Assembly (NCBI RefSeq): GCF_009295635.1
Contig: NZ_WHIW01000013.1
Coordinates: 1-64,000 of the forward strand
Length of the DNA stretch: 64,000 nucleotides
Source: Alkalilimnicola sp. S0819
Lineage (GTDB): Bacteria > Pseudomonadota > Gammaproteobacteria > Nitrococcales > WHIW01
Direction of reading: 5' to 3'
In this document: one piece after another, positions 17,003-25,637 of the stretch
How the letters are laid out: each line of letters starts with the position of its first letter
Numbering within the stretch: the first letter of the stretch is position 1
Made by a program: the position numbers and the translations under genes
Notes under the pieces: model-generated
Databases searched by the model: none
The model's input: only the letters and a program-made list of their open reading frames with translations
Told to the model about the DNA's origin: nothing

Positions 17003-17697
17003 GACGCCCGGGCGGTGTTGTGGTCGCCAGCCTGTGGTTTTGCATTGCGTTGATTGCAGGGGGGGCGATGGCGGAGCAGCGGATTGTCTATATCGAGGCG
17101 TCCACGGTGCATCGCTGGAAACTCGAGCAACTGCCGGAGCGGATGGCTCTGGAAAACGTCTCCATCCGCGTGCACCGAATTCATGGCTTCGACAAGAGCG
17201 CGGCGGTGGCGGCAGTGCTGGGCTCGGGTGAGCGCCCGGATCTGGTGGTGTTGCAGCAGTGCTCCGTCTATTTCCCGGGCGAGTTGGGGGATTATCGCCG
17301 CAAGACCCTGTCGTGGCTGGAGCAACTGGAAGGGCAGGGCATTACGGTGGCGCTGGCCACCACCGTGCCCACGGCGGCGAGCCTCGGCTGGTGGCAGGAT
17401 TTCAAGAATCTGGTGAAGACCCGGTTGCTCGGGCGCGAGGGGCAGCAGGAACAGATCACCAACTTCAACACCTGGCTCAGGCAGCTTGCCGCGCAGCGCC
17501 GCCTGCCGTTGTTCGACCCGGAGGCGGCGCTGCGTCAGGCCGAGCCCCCCGGCTACCTGGACCCCGCCTACGACGCGGGGGACGGCATTCATCTGAACGC
17601 CCGGGGCTATGAACGGCTGGACCGGGTTTTCTATCGGTTCCTGCAGGGGCTGGGGGCGCCACGGGCCTGCGAAGGGGCGGACCGTACATGCGCGTGA
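16999..17697 (+). CDS. Exported SGNH/GDSL-like hydrolase
   Basis: 232 residues with a signal peptide ending near residue 25 (GGAMA). The fold assignment rests on DGIHLNARGYERL, the catalytic Asp-x-x-His block of SGNH esterases, and on LVVLQQCSVYF in the middle. The usual GDS nucleophile block is replaced by IEAST (residues 32-36), still with a serine. Exported SGNH proteins in EPS clusters often add or remove O-acetyl groups, which would pair with the acyltransferase just upstream. Family identity is less certain than fold. Confidence 0.65.
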   Translation: MRRPGGVVVASLWFCIALIAGGAMAEQRIVYIEASTVHRWKLEQLPERMALENVSIRVHRIHGFDKSAAVAAVLGSGERPDLVVLQQCSVYFPGELGDYRRKTLSWLEQLEGQGITVALATTVPTAASLGWWQDFKNLVKTRLLGREGQQEQITNFNTWLRQLAAQRRLPLFDPEAALRQAEPPGYLDPAYDAGDGIHLNARGYERLDRVFYRFLQGLGAPRACEGADRTCA

Positions 17698-18812
17698 TGC
17701 ACATCATGGCCAGCAACTTCGTCGGCGGCCCCGAGCGCCAGGTGTTGCGTCATCTGGAACACCTGAGCGCGGAGCCGGGGTGGCAGATCTGCCTGGTGAG
17801 CTTCGCCGAACCGGGCGGGGAGGAACTGCTGGAGCGGGGCCGCGCCTTGGGTGCCGAGGTCTGGCGCCTGCCCGCCGCTCGGAGGCAGCTGTTTCGTGCC
17901 CGCGGACTGCTCGCCCAACAAATTGCCCGCTGGCAACCGGATGTGGTGTGCACCCATGGTTACAAGCCGCTGGCGCTGAGTTTGACAGTGCGGTCATCGC
18001 CGCCACGCATCGCCTTCTCCCGGGGCTGGACGCGAGAAGACTGGCGAATCCGACTCTATACCCTGCTCGACAAATTCCTGTTGCGCTTCCCCGACCGGGT
18101 GGTGGCCGTGGCCGAATCCCAGCGTCAGCGCCTGCGGCGCATTCGGGTGCCCGCGCACAAGATTCGGGTTATCGCCAATGCCTGCACCCTGGACGAAGCA
18201 CCATGCCGCACCCCGGGCGACGATGTCCGCCGCGCGATGGGGCTGCCGGCCCGGGGGCCGTTGCTGCTGGCCGCGGGCCGACTGAGCCCGGAAAAAGGGC
18301 ACCGGCATCTGCTTGCCGCGATGCCCGCGATTCTCAAGGCGCATCCGAGCGCCCAACTGCTGATCGCCGGTGATGGGCCACTGCGCGAAGAACTGCTGTC
18401 CGGGGTGGGGGGGGCTCTCCGGGCGCATGTTCACCTGCCCGGCTTCTGCCGAGAGGTGCACGGGCTTTTTCGGGCCGCGGATCTGCTGGTGCTGCCCTCG
18501 CTTTCGGAGGGTATGCCCAATGTCTTGCTGGAAGCCATGGCGCTGGAGTTGCCCGTGGTGGCGACCCGGGTAGGCGGCGTGCCGGAACTGCTGCAGAACG
18601 GGCGTCTGGGCGTGCTGGTGGAGCCAGCCAGCCCTGCGGCGCTCGCCGAAGCCTGCATAGCCGCGCTGGATCACCCGCAGAGCTGTCGGGAGAGGGCGGC
18701 CGAGGCGCGGATACAGGTCTTGCGCACGCACGGTTCCAAACGCCAGACCGAGAAACTGCAGGCCCTTTACAGGGAGGTGGTGGAATGGCGGAGTCGCATG
18801 CTCACGGTGTGA
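17688..18812 (+). CDS. Glycosyltransferase family 4
   Basis: 374 residues, GT-B fold, retaining mechanism expected. The N-terminal domain starts MRVMHIMASNFVGGPERQV, the glycine-rich acceptor loop. The C-terminal domain has AAGRLSPEKGH, LLIAGDGPLREEL and the nucleotide-sugar motif SEGMPNVLLEAMA (the E-x7-E pair). It would add a sugar to the lipid-linked EPS repeat unit in the cytoplasm. It overlaps the SGNH gene by ten bases and the next glycosyltransferase by 28 bases. Confidence 0.92.
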   Translation: MRVMHIMASNFVGGPERQVLRHLEHLSAEPGWQICLVSFAEPGGEELLERGRALGAEVWRLPAARRQLFRARGLLAQQIARWQPDVVCTHGYKPLALSLTVRSSPPRIAFSRGWTREDWRIRLYTLLDKFLLRFPDRVVAVAESQRQRLRRIRVPAHKIRVIANACTLDEAPCRTPGDDVRRAMGLPARGPLLLAAGRLSPEKGHRHLLAAMPAILKAHPSAQLLIAGDGPLREELLSGVGGALRAHVHLPGFCREVHGLFRAADLLVLPSLSEGMPNVLLEAMALELPVVATRVGGVPELLQNGRLGVLVEPASPAALAEACIAALDHPQSCRERAAEARIQVLRTHGSKRQTEKLQALYREVVEWRSRMLTV

Positions 18813-19852
18813 TGCCCCGGGTCACCGTGATGGTGCCGGTGCGCAACGAAGCGCGTTACATCAAGGCCACCCTGTCGCAATTGGCCGAGCAGGACTACCC
18901 GGCCGGGTCTCTGGAAATCCTCGTGCTGGACGGTGATTCCGAGGACGATACCGCACAACGGGTACAGGCCTTCGCCACCGCGCACCCGGGCTTGAACCTG
19001 CGCTTGCTCCGCAACCCGCGCCGCCTATCCAGCGCGGCCCGAAACCTCGCCTTGGCGCATGGCCGTGGGGATTACTTTCTGCTCATCGACGGCCATGTGC
19101 ACATACCCGGGCGTCGGATGATTCGGGATCACGTGGAAATGGCGCTTGCCCATGGCGCGCTGGTGCTCGGCCGGCCCCAGCCCCTGGATCCGCCGGGCAT
19201 CACCAGCTTTCAACAAGCGGTGGCGTTGGCACGGCGCTCGCGCCTGGCCCATTCCGGGGAGTCGCTGATTTTCAGCAACAGGCAGGCTTGGTGCAGCCCG
19301 CTCAGTGTGGCGGTGTTCTATCACCGAAGCGTCTTCGAACGATGTGGTCGTTTCGATGAACGCTTCGATGCCGCCGAGGACCTGGAATTCAACTACCGGC
19401 TGGAGCGCGCCGGGCTGCGCTGCCTGATCTCGCCCCGCTTCACGGTGCGCTACTACCCACGGGAGAATCTCTCAGGGCTGTTCCGGCAGCTTGTCCGCTA
19501 CGGCCTGGGCCGGGGGCGATTCCTGCGCAAGCACCCGATGCGGCTGCGTCCCGAGATGCTGGCGCCGCCATTGTTGCTGCTCGGCCTGGTGGTGGGCGTG
19601 CTGGGCAGTCTATTCAGCGGATGGTGGCTGGGGCTGTTCGTGCTGGCGCTGGCGGCCTATGCATTGCTGCTGGAGGTGGAAGCCCGGCGTCTGGTGGCCG
19701 GCCAGCCGGGCCAGTCAGCGCATCGGCTGGCACTGATCATCGCCACGATTCACCTGGGGCTGGGCTATGGCCTGCTGCGAGGCCTCCTGACACCCTGGCC
19801 CACGGTGCAAGCGGGCCCGCGTTTCGACGAGGAACGGGACCTTGCCGGCTAA
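18785..19852 (+). CDS. Glycosyltransferase family 2 with C-terminal membrane helices
   Basis: 355 residues, GT-A fold. VTVMVPVRNEARYIK opens the domain; LVLDGDSEDDT and LIDGHVHI hold the acidic residues for nucleotide-sugar and metal binding; AEDLEFNYRLERAG is the catalytic-base region. Two hydrophobic helices near residues 258-300 anchor it to the inner membrane, as in ExoA-type succinoglycan transferases. The ATG at 18785 overlaps the previous gene by 28 bases; a second ATG at 18812 would remove the overlap and keep the domain intact. Confidence 0.9.
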   Translation: MAESHAHGVMPRVTVMVPVRNEARYIKATLSQLAEQDYPAGSLEILVLDGDSEDDTAQRVQAFATAHPGLNLRLLRNPRRLSSAARNLALAHGRGDYFLLIDGHVHIPGRRMIRDHVEMALAHGALVLGRPQPLDPPGITSFQQAVALARRSRLAHSGESLIFSNRQAWCSPLSVAVFYHRSVFERCGRFDERFDAAEDLEFNYRLERAGLRCLISPRFTVRYYPRENLSGLFRQLVRYGLGRGRFLRKHPMRLRPEMLAPPLLLLGLVVGVLGSLFSGWWLGLFVLALAAYALLLEVEARRLVAGQPGQSAHRLALIIATIHLGLGYGLLRGLLTPWPTVQAGPRFDEERDLAG

Positions 19853-20960
19853 GCGCGTCCTGTTTCTGCTCGATTGCCTGTACCAAGGCGCCGGCGGGGG
19901 CAGCGAGCGACAGTTCCTGAAGCTCTACCGCCACGCCGCCGAAATCGGCATTGACCCCTATGTGGCGTTTCTGCGCACCGAGGCCGTGCATCGACAGCTG
20001 GACTGGGCGCGCCCGCCGCTGCAACTGCAGTTGAAGTCACTGCGCAGCCCGGCGTTGCCGCTGGTGCTGTGGCGTCTGAAAAGGCTGGTGAGCCGGGAGC
20101 GGATCGAGGTGCTGCATACGCTGTTCGACGACGCTACCCTCTGTGGTGGTCTATTGAAGGCTCTCTGTCCGGGCTTGAGGCTGATCTGCAGTCAGCGCAA
20201 CCTGGGGCACGCCCACTCCGGCTTGCGCAAGCGCCTGCTCGGAGCGGTGTTCCGGCGTGGCGAGCAGGTGGTGGTCAACGCCCGGGTCATCGCCCACATG
20301 CTGGAGGCCGAATACGGCGTAGCGCCCCAGCGTACCCGGGTCATCCCCAATATGTATGAGGCCGCACCCGCGGCGCGCCCCGGTGGCGCGGATCTGCATG
20401 CGCTGCGCAGGCGACATGGGATGCTTGCCGTGGTGGTGGCCAATCTGCGTCCCGTGAAGGGAATCGACGATCTGCTGGCCGCCGCCCGCCAGACGGCGGA
20501 CCTGGATCTGGGCTATGTGCTGATCGGCGATGGTGGGGGGCTGGCGAGCTATCGGCGTGAAGTGGCGGCGGCGGGTTTGCAGGCGCGTGTGCACCTGCTG
20601 GGCGCGCGTGATGACGTGCCGGCCTGGCTGGCGATGGCGGATTTGGCGATCTTGCCCTCCCGTTCCGAGGGCATGTCCAATGCGCTGGTGGAGTACATGT
20701 TCGCCGGCCTGCCGATTGTGGCAACGCGAGTGGGGGGCAACGTGGAAGCGCTTGACGGCGGGCGCTGCGGCGTACTGGTGGCGCCCCGGTCGCCGGCGGG
20801 ATTGGCCGCCGGGATCCGCGCCCTGGTGGACGATCCGCCCCGCAGAGCGCGTTTGGGGCGGTGTGCCCACCGCTACGCCGAGGGGCGTTACACCGTGTCG
20901 CGGGTCAGTGCCGCCTACCGGCGATTGTACCGGTGCGGTCCGGCAGGCAGTCCGCGGTGA
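19842..20960 (+). CDS. Glycosyltransferase family 4 (TTG start)
   Basis: 372 residues, GT-B fold. VLFLLDCLYQGAGGGSERQF is the N-terminal acceptor loop; VVANLRPVKGID, LIGDGGG and SRSEGMSNALVEYM (E-x7-E) mark the donor domain. The proposed start is TTG at 19842, inside the end of the preceding gene and behind GAGGAAC; no ATG lies close enough to keep the acceptor loop. It ends the first plus-strand EPS operon. Its last 56 bases overlap the end of the convergent deacetylase gene on the other strand. Confidence 0.9.
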   Translation: MPAKRVLFLLDCLYQGAGGGSERQFLKLYRHAAEIGIDPYVAFLRTEAVHRQLDWARPPLQLQLKSLRSPALPLVLWRLKRLVSRERIEVLHTLFDDATLCGGLLKALCPGLRLICSQRNLGHAHSGLRKRLLGAVFRRGEQVVVNARVIAHMLEAEYGVAPQRTRVIPNMYEAAPAARPGGADLHALRRRHGMLAVVVANLRPVKGIDDLLAAARQTADLDLGYVLIGDGGGLASYRREVAAAGLQARVHLLGARDDVPAWLAMADLAILPSRSEGMSNALVEYMFAGLPIVATRVGGNVEALDGGRCGVLVAPRSPAGLAAGIRALVDDPPRRARLGRCAHRYAEGRYTVSRVSAAYRRLYRCGPAGSPR

Positions 20961-21612
20961 GCTCCGGTGCGATGGCGGGACGCGATGGCGCCGCGCTCTC
21001 CAGGGCTTCGAAGCGAAAACCCTCGGCCCGGTATCGTGGAATCATCTCATCCAGATAGTCCCGCGTGAGCTGGAACTGGTCGTGGAACAGCAGGATGTCG
21101 CCCGCTTCCAGTGTGCCGAGATTGTGGGCAATGGCGTGGGTGGATTTCGCGCGATAGTCCCGCGCGTCCCGGGACCAGAGCACGATGTCGAAGGGCACTT
21201 CGCGACTGCAGCGAAGCAGGTTCCAGCTGAGGTGTCCGTAGGGTGGGCGGTATAGCGTGGGGCGCCAGTTCGGCAGCACCGCCGTTATAGCCCGGGTACA
21301 CCGCAGATGCTCTTCCTGCAACTGCTGACGGTTGAGCCGGCGCGGGGATCGGTGGCTGTAGGAGTGGGCCCCCACCGTGTGCCCCTCGGCCACCATGCGT
21401 CGCAAGAGTTGTTCCCGTCCCGCAATGCGGTTGCCCAGGATAAAGAAGCTGGCCCTGACCTTGTGGCGCGCCAGCGTATCGAGAATGGCCGCTGTGCGCG
21501 AATGCGGCCCGTCATCGAAGCTCAGGTAGAGCGCGGGCGCGCTGCCGCGCACGCGATAGCGCAGATTTGGCGCCAGGGCCGTGAGCAGCATTCTAGCCAG
21601 ACGGCTGGCCAT
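20905..21612 (-). CDS. Polysaccharide deacetylase (NodB domain)
   Basis: 235 residues of carbohydrate esterase family 4. All NodB motifs are visible: LSFDDGPHS (motif 1), GAHSYSHRS (motif 2 histidines), YRPPYGH (motif 3), WSRDARDY (motif 4) and LLFHD (motif 5). It is the only minus-strand gene among the plus-strand EPS genes up to 29.6 kb, and is distinct from the deacetylase at 10398, being closer to general chitin/peptidoglycan-type deacetylases. The N-terminus is short and basic without a clear signal peptide. It converges with, and overlaps, the glycosyltransferase gene ending at 20960. Confidence 0.93.
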   Translation of the reverse strand: MASRLARMLLTALAPNLRYRVRGSAPALYLSFDDGPHSRTAAILDTLARHKVRASFFILGNRIAGREQLLRRMVAEGHTVGAHSYSHRSPRRLNRQQLQEEHLRCTRAITAVLPNWRPTLYRPPYGHLSWNLLRCSREVPFDIVLWSRDARDYRAKSTHAIAHNLGTLEAGDILLFHDQFQLTRDYLDEMIPRYRAEGFRFEALESAAPSRPAIAPELTADCLPDRTGTIAGRRH

Positions 21613-21927
21613 CAGGTTCGTACCGTGATCAAGTGCATGGGAACCCGCCTTTTCGCTGTTCTACGCGGTTTCTCGGAGATGCCGGTCCGTCCCCCGGGCC
21701 GACCTCCAAGGCAGTGTTTCCTTGAGTAATCGGATTGTGGTCGTGTTCGGCGTATGCAAGAGCCGCCCCCGGTGTCTCTTGACGCGGCCCCCGGGTGCTT
21801 GAAAGTTCACGCTTCGCCTTTACCTCACGTGTAGCAAACCATTCCTTTGGGCCTCGGCTGCAGCCAGGCGGCCCGCCGTTGGCTGGGGTTTCCTCGAAGA
21901 TCGTTTACGCAGAGGGGGCAATGCGCG
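21613..21927 (+). other. Intergenic region between divergent EPS transcription units
   Basis: 315 bases between the minus-strand deacetylase and the plus-strand ligase/polymerase gene. No gene was recognised. The two units diverge here, so promoters for both are expected, but I found no box pair strong enough to name. A ribosome-binding site, AGAGGGGG (21911-21918), precedes the ATG at 21928. Confidence 0.4.
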
Positions 21928-23283
21928 ATGACTCAGGCCGCACAAGGAACGGCCCCGTTGGCGCGGCTGCCTGATGGGGGTTGGAGCCTCGCGCTGGTGC
22001 TGGTCGGCGTGTACCTTTGGGCGCTTATCGCGACCCCGCAGTATCGCTTCGATATTCTGGCCACGCTGCACTACGAAAAGCTGCTGGTGGCCGCCGCCTG
22101 GTTGAGTCTGCTGCTCGCCGGCCGCGTTCAGGCCCGCTTGTCCACCACCAGTGGCCTGCTATTGCTGCTGTACCTGTTCATGTGGGTCAGCCACTTGTTC
22201 TCGCCCTATCCCCAGACCGCCGACGCCCAGTGGTGGGTGAGTACCTACTGGAAGCTTCTGCTGTTCTACTTCCTTGTGCTGTTCACCGTGTCCGGCGTGC
22301 GCGACGTGCAGCGACTGTTCGCCGCGTTGGTGGTGGTCTCGCTGCTCTACCAGCTGCATTCCTGGCTGGACTTCGTGCAGGGGGGCGCCTACGTATGGCA
22401 GCAGGGCGTGCGGCGGATCATCGGCGTCTGGTCCGCCAGTGGCATGGGGGCACCCAACGCCTTTGGCATGCTTGCCCTGTTCACCCTGCCGTTCGCGCTG
22501 GCCTGGCGAGACGTCAGCACCGGGGCCTGGCTGCGCCGGGCACTGCTGGGCGGCGCCTTGCTCTGCGCGGCCTCTATTCTGTTCAGCGGCACACGCGCCG
22601 CGCTGGCGGGCCTGATCTTCTACCTGCTGCTGCGATATGGCCGGGCACTGGCCCGTCCCGCCGTGCTGATGGGTTTGGCGCTGGTGGGGGTGCTGGCCCT
22701 GGCGGCGTTGCCCACCGACATGCGCTTGCGTTACCTCTCCTTGGTGATGGACGTGGAACAGCTGGAGCGGCCGGCCGAGGAGCTTGCCAGCGCATCCGCG
22801 CAGAGTCGCCTGCAAGGCCTGCGCGATGGTGTCGCCCTGGGTTTTCAGCGGCCGCTGCTGGGCTACGGCCCGGGCGCCTCGGCGGCGGCCCGTGCCGAGC
22901 GCTTGCCGGGCGAGCAATGGCTGGACATCGAAGGCGAAGCGCTGCAGCTGCACAACCTGTATGGGCAGCTGATGGCCGAGGGAGGGCTGCCCGGCACGCT
23001 GTTGGCCGTGCTGCTGATGCTGCATGTGCTGGGCAGCCTTCGTCGGCTGCGACGGGACGCCGACCCTTTGACCGCGCACTGGGCCGGCGCGCTGATGCTC
23101 GGGGTGCTGGTTTTCATGTTCTATGGCTTGGCCAGTCATACCCTGTACCGGTTCCACTGGCTGCTGCTGTTCGCCGCCCAGGCCGCTTTGGTGGGTGCCT
23201 GGCGCCGGGCGAGTGTACCGGCCGGCACGCCACCGGCGGGCCTGGCCGGAGTGGCCCGCGCCCTGGCCAGACCGCGCGGCTAG
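21928..23283 (+). CDS. O-antigen ligase / Wzy-type polymerase family membrane protein
   Basis: 451 residues, about ten to twelve membrane helices, with the Wzy_C/WaaL-type region GTRAALAGLIFYL and a large periplasmic loop ending near GYGPGAS and LHNLYGQLMAEGGLPG, where the family has conserved Arg and His residues. It would polymerise repeat units or ligate glycan to an acceptor on the periplasmic side. The start at ATG 21928 fits AGAGGGGG nine bases upstream; an ATG at 21921 is out of frame. It opens the second plus-strand EPS operon. Ligase and polymerase cannot be told apart by sequence here. Confidence 0.88.
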   Translation: MTQAAQGTAPLARLPDGGWSLALVLVGVYLWALIATPQYRFDILATLHYEKLLVAAAWLSLLLAGRVQARLSTTSGLLLLLYLFMWVSHLFSPYPQTADAQWWVSTYWKLLLFYFLVLFTVSGVRDVQRLFAALVVVSLLYQLHSWLDFVQGGAYVWQQGVRRIIGVWSASGMGAPNAFGMLALFTLPFALAWRDVSTGAWLRRALLGGALLCAASILFSGTRAALAGLIFYLLLRYGRALARPAVLMGLALVGVLALAALPTDMRLRYLSLVMDVEQLERPAEELASASAQSRLQGLRDGVALGFQRPLLGYGPGASAAARAERLPGEQWLDIEGEALQLHNLYGQLMAEGGLPGTLLAVLLMLHVLGSLRRLRRDADPLTAHWAGALMLGVLVFMFYGLASHTLYRFHWLLLFAAQAALVGAWRRASVPAGTPPAGLAGVARALARPRG

Positions 23284-23287
23284 CCCC

Positions 23288-24802
23288 GTGAATCGGCCCG
23301 ATCAACAGCGGGGAATATTCGGCGCGCTGGCGCGTCATTCGCTGATTTATGGCGTGGGCAGCGCCCTGGGTGCGGCGGGCGGGTTTCTGCTGATTCCGCT
23401 GTACACCCATGTGCTGGCCACCGAGCAGTACGGCTTGCTGGAACTGCTCAACCGGATCGCCGACATTCTGTTGCTGGTCATGTTCATGGGCCTGCGTCAG
23501 GCGTATATACGTTTCTACTTCGAACAGGACACGCCGGATTGGCGGCAGCGGGTGACCGGCAGCACGCTGGTGTTCGTACTGGCGTCGGGGCTGATCCTGG
23601 CGAGCCTGTTCTGGCTGCTCCATGAACCGCTGCTTGGCTTGTTCGCGGATGCGGCCGAGCTGCGGGTGCCGGTGATGCTGTTGCTGCTCTGGATGCCCGC
23701 GGAAATGGTGCTCCAGCTGGGCATGGTCGATTTGCAAGTGCGGCTGCGTTCGCTGCTCTACGTGCTCGTCAGTCTGCTTCGTCTGATCGGCTTCATCGCG
23801 CTGAATGTATATCTCATCTGGGTGCGTGATTTCGGCGTGGTGGGGGTGTTGCTCGCCCAGGCGCTGGTGACGGGGCTGATCGCGCTGGGGTTTCTCGGCT
23901 TGCTCGGCTGGCAGACCCGTGTGCGCTGTTCCGCCGCGCTGGTCCGCCGCTTGCTGGCCTTTGGGCTGCCCTACCTGCCGGCGGCGGCCTTCATGTACGT
24001 GGTCAACAATGGTGATCGCTACGTGATCGGTGCCTATGAGTCGCTCGCCGCGGTGGGGATCTACGCGCTGGCGCACAAGATCGGGATGATGGGCACGCAG
24101 TTCCTGATGGACCCGTTCAACAAGGTCTGGTCGCCGTTTCTGTTCCGGCACTACAGCGACCCCGGTGGCCCGCGGCTGGTGGGGAGGGTCTATACCCTCT
24201 ATACCATGGTGAGCCTGTTCGTGGCGCTGGGCATATCCTTGGCGGCGCCGGTGGCACTGCCCTGGATCTCCGCCGCCGAATACCACGGGGCCGCCACGCT
24301 GGTGCCGTTGATCGCCCTGGCATCGGTGTTCTACGGCATGTCCTGCCTGGGCGATGCGGGCATCCTGATTGCCAAGCGTACCCGCTACAAGCCACTGATA
24401 TGCGCCCTGGCCGCGCTGGTCAGCGTGCTGGCCAATTTCTGGCTGGTGCCGCGCTGGGGGGCGACGGGCGCGGCCGTGGCCGCCGCGCTCGCCTTTCTGA
24501 CACTGCTGCTGAGCACGCTCTGGGTGGCCAACCATTTCTACCGCATGTGGCTACCACGCGGGCGGATCGTGGTCATGTTCGCCCTGAGTGCGCTTTTGTA
24601 TCTGCTGGGGCTGGGGGCGATGCGCTTGCTGAGCGTTTCCTGGGTGACGCCGCTGATCGCGGGCCTGGCGCTGGCGGCGTTTCCCCTGCTGATGTGGCAT
24701 GGCGGCTTCTTGCTGGCCGAGGAGAGAAGCATGGTGACGGAGCTGCTGAGGCGCCTGCGGCGGGGGGCGGTTCGACGCTACGCCGGGCACGGGGAGGCCT
24801 GA
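23288..24802 (+). CDS. Polysaccharide flippase (Wzx / MATE-like)
   Basis: 504 residues, about 14 predicted membrane helices, polysaccharide-biosynthesis export family. The start region ARHSLIYGVGSALGAAGGF and LYTHVLATEQYGLLELLN is the family signature of helix 1-2. It would flip undecaprenyl-linked repeat units to the periplasm for polymerisation by the upstream gene product. GTG at 23288, four bases after the previous stop, is chosen because it removes a non-homologous N-terminal extension; its ribosome-binding site is weak. It ends two bases before the racemase start. Confidence 0.92.
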   Translation: MNRPDQQRGIFGALARHSLIYGVGSALGAAGGFLLIPLYTHVLATEQYGLLELLNRIADILLLVMFMGLRQAYIRFYFEQDTPDWRQRVTGSTLVFVLASGLILASLFWLLHEPLLGLFADAAELRVPVMLLLLWMPAEMVLQLGMVDLQVRLRSLLYVLVSLLRLIGFIALNVYLIWVRDFGVVGVLLAQALVTGLIALGFLGLLGWQTRVRCSAALVRRLLAFGLPYLPAAAFMYVVNNGDRYVIGAYESLAAVGIYALAHKIGMMGTQFLMDPFNKVWSPFLFRHYSDPGGPRLVGRVYTLYTMVSLFVALGISLAAPVALPWISAAEYHGAATLVPLIALASVFYGMSCLGDAGILIAKRTRYKPLICALAALVSVLANFWLVPRWGATGAAVAAALAFLTLLLSTLWVANHFYRMWLPRGRIVVMFALSALLYLLGLGAMRLLSVSWVTPLIAGLALAAFPLLMWHGGFLLAEERSMVTELLRRLRRGAVRRYAGHGEA

Positions 24803-24804
24803 AC

Positions 24805-25635
24805 ATGAGCCTGAGCAGGGTGTACGGGGAGACGCACGGTTCGCGGGCGATCGGCATCGTGGGCGGTGTGGGTTGTTTTGCCGGCCTGGATCTCAATCGC
24901 AAGATCTACCAACACAGCCTGGCCCGCACCGATCAGGAACAGGTCAGCGTCTACCTGCTGTCGGCCGGTGCGCGTATCGCTGATCGCAGCGCCTTCCTGC
25001 TGGGCCGCAGTGAGGTGAACCCGGCCAGTGGCATCCTGCAGGTGTTGCGAATGCTGGACGAAATGGGGGTTGCGGTGGCGGCGATTCCTTGCAATACCGC
25101 CCATGCGGCCCCCATCTTCGATCCGGTGGTGGGGCAACTGCAGGCCGAGGAGCGCCGCATTCGATTGATCAGCATGGTGGATGCCCTGGCGGATCACCTG
25201 TTGGCGGAGGCGCCGCGGCTCACCCGGCTGGGGGTGCTGGCCACTAGCGGGGCGGTGCGGGCCGATGTCTATGGTCTGGCCCTGCAGCGCTGGGGGGTGG
25301 AGGTTCTCTATCCGGGGGAGCGGCGGCAGCGGGCTCTGCAGGCGGCGCTCTACGACCCGGATTACGGCATCAAGGCCACGGGCCAGCCGGTCAGCCTCAA
25401 GGCGCGTACCGCGTTGCTGGACGCGCTGCAGGACCTGCGTTTGCGCGGCGCGGAGTCGGTGGTGCTGGCGTGCAGCGAGTTGCCACTCGCGGTAAGGCCC
25501 GGCGTGTTGGCCGGTTGCCCCATTATCGATGCCACGGCAGTGCTGGCCCGTGCGCTGCTGCGCGAGGTTGCGCCCGCCAGGCTGCGCCCGCTCAACTGGG
25601 AGCGTCAGGGGCGTCCAAAGACTGCCAGGGGGTGA
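24805..25635 (+). CDS. Aspartate/glutamate racemase family protein
   Basis: 276 residues of the PLP-independent two-cysteine racemase family. Both catalytic cysteines are present, Cys96 in IPCNTAH and Cys223 in LACSELP, each with neighbouring Thr/Glu residues. GIVGGVG near the N-terminus is the substrate loop. It probably makes a D-amino acid, D-Asp or D-Glu. The murI role seems unlikely: the Wzx gene ends two bases upstream and an ATP-grasp ligase starts two bases downstream, which suggests use of the D-amino acid in EPS decoration (inference). AGG lies in the ribosome-binding site GGGGAGG. Confidence 0.87.
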   Translation: MSLSRVYGETHGSRAIGIVGGVGCFAGLDLNRKIYQHSLARTDQEQVSVYLLSAGARIADRSAFLLGRSEVNPASGILQVLRMLDEMGVAVAAIPCNTAHAAPIFDPVVGQLQAEERRIRLISMVDALADHLLAEAPRLTRLGVLATSGAVRADVYGLALQRWGVEVLYPGERRQRALQAALYDPDYGIKATGQPVSLKARTALLDALQDLRLRGAESVVLACSELPLAVRPGVLAGCPIIDATAVLARALLREVAPARLRPLNWERQGRPKTARG

Positions 25636-25637
25636 GC

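Noticed and set aside
24805-25635. Racemase as the housekeeping MurI glutamate racemase
   Set aside because: Not excluded, but the two-base spacing to the flippase and ATP-grasp genes favours an EPS role.
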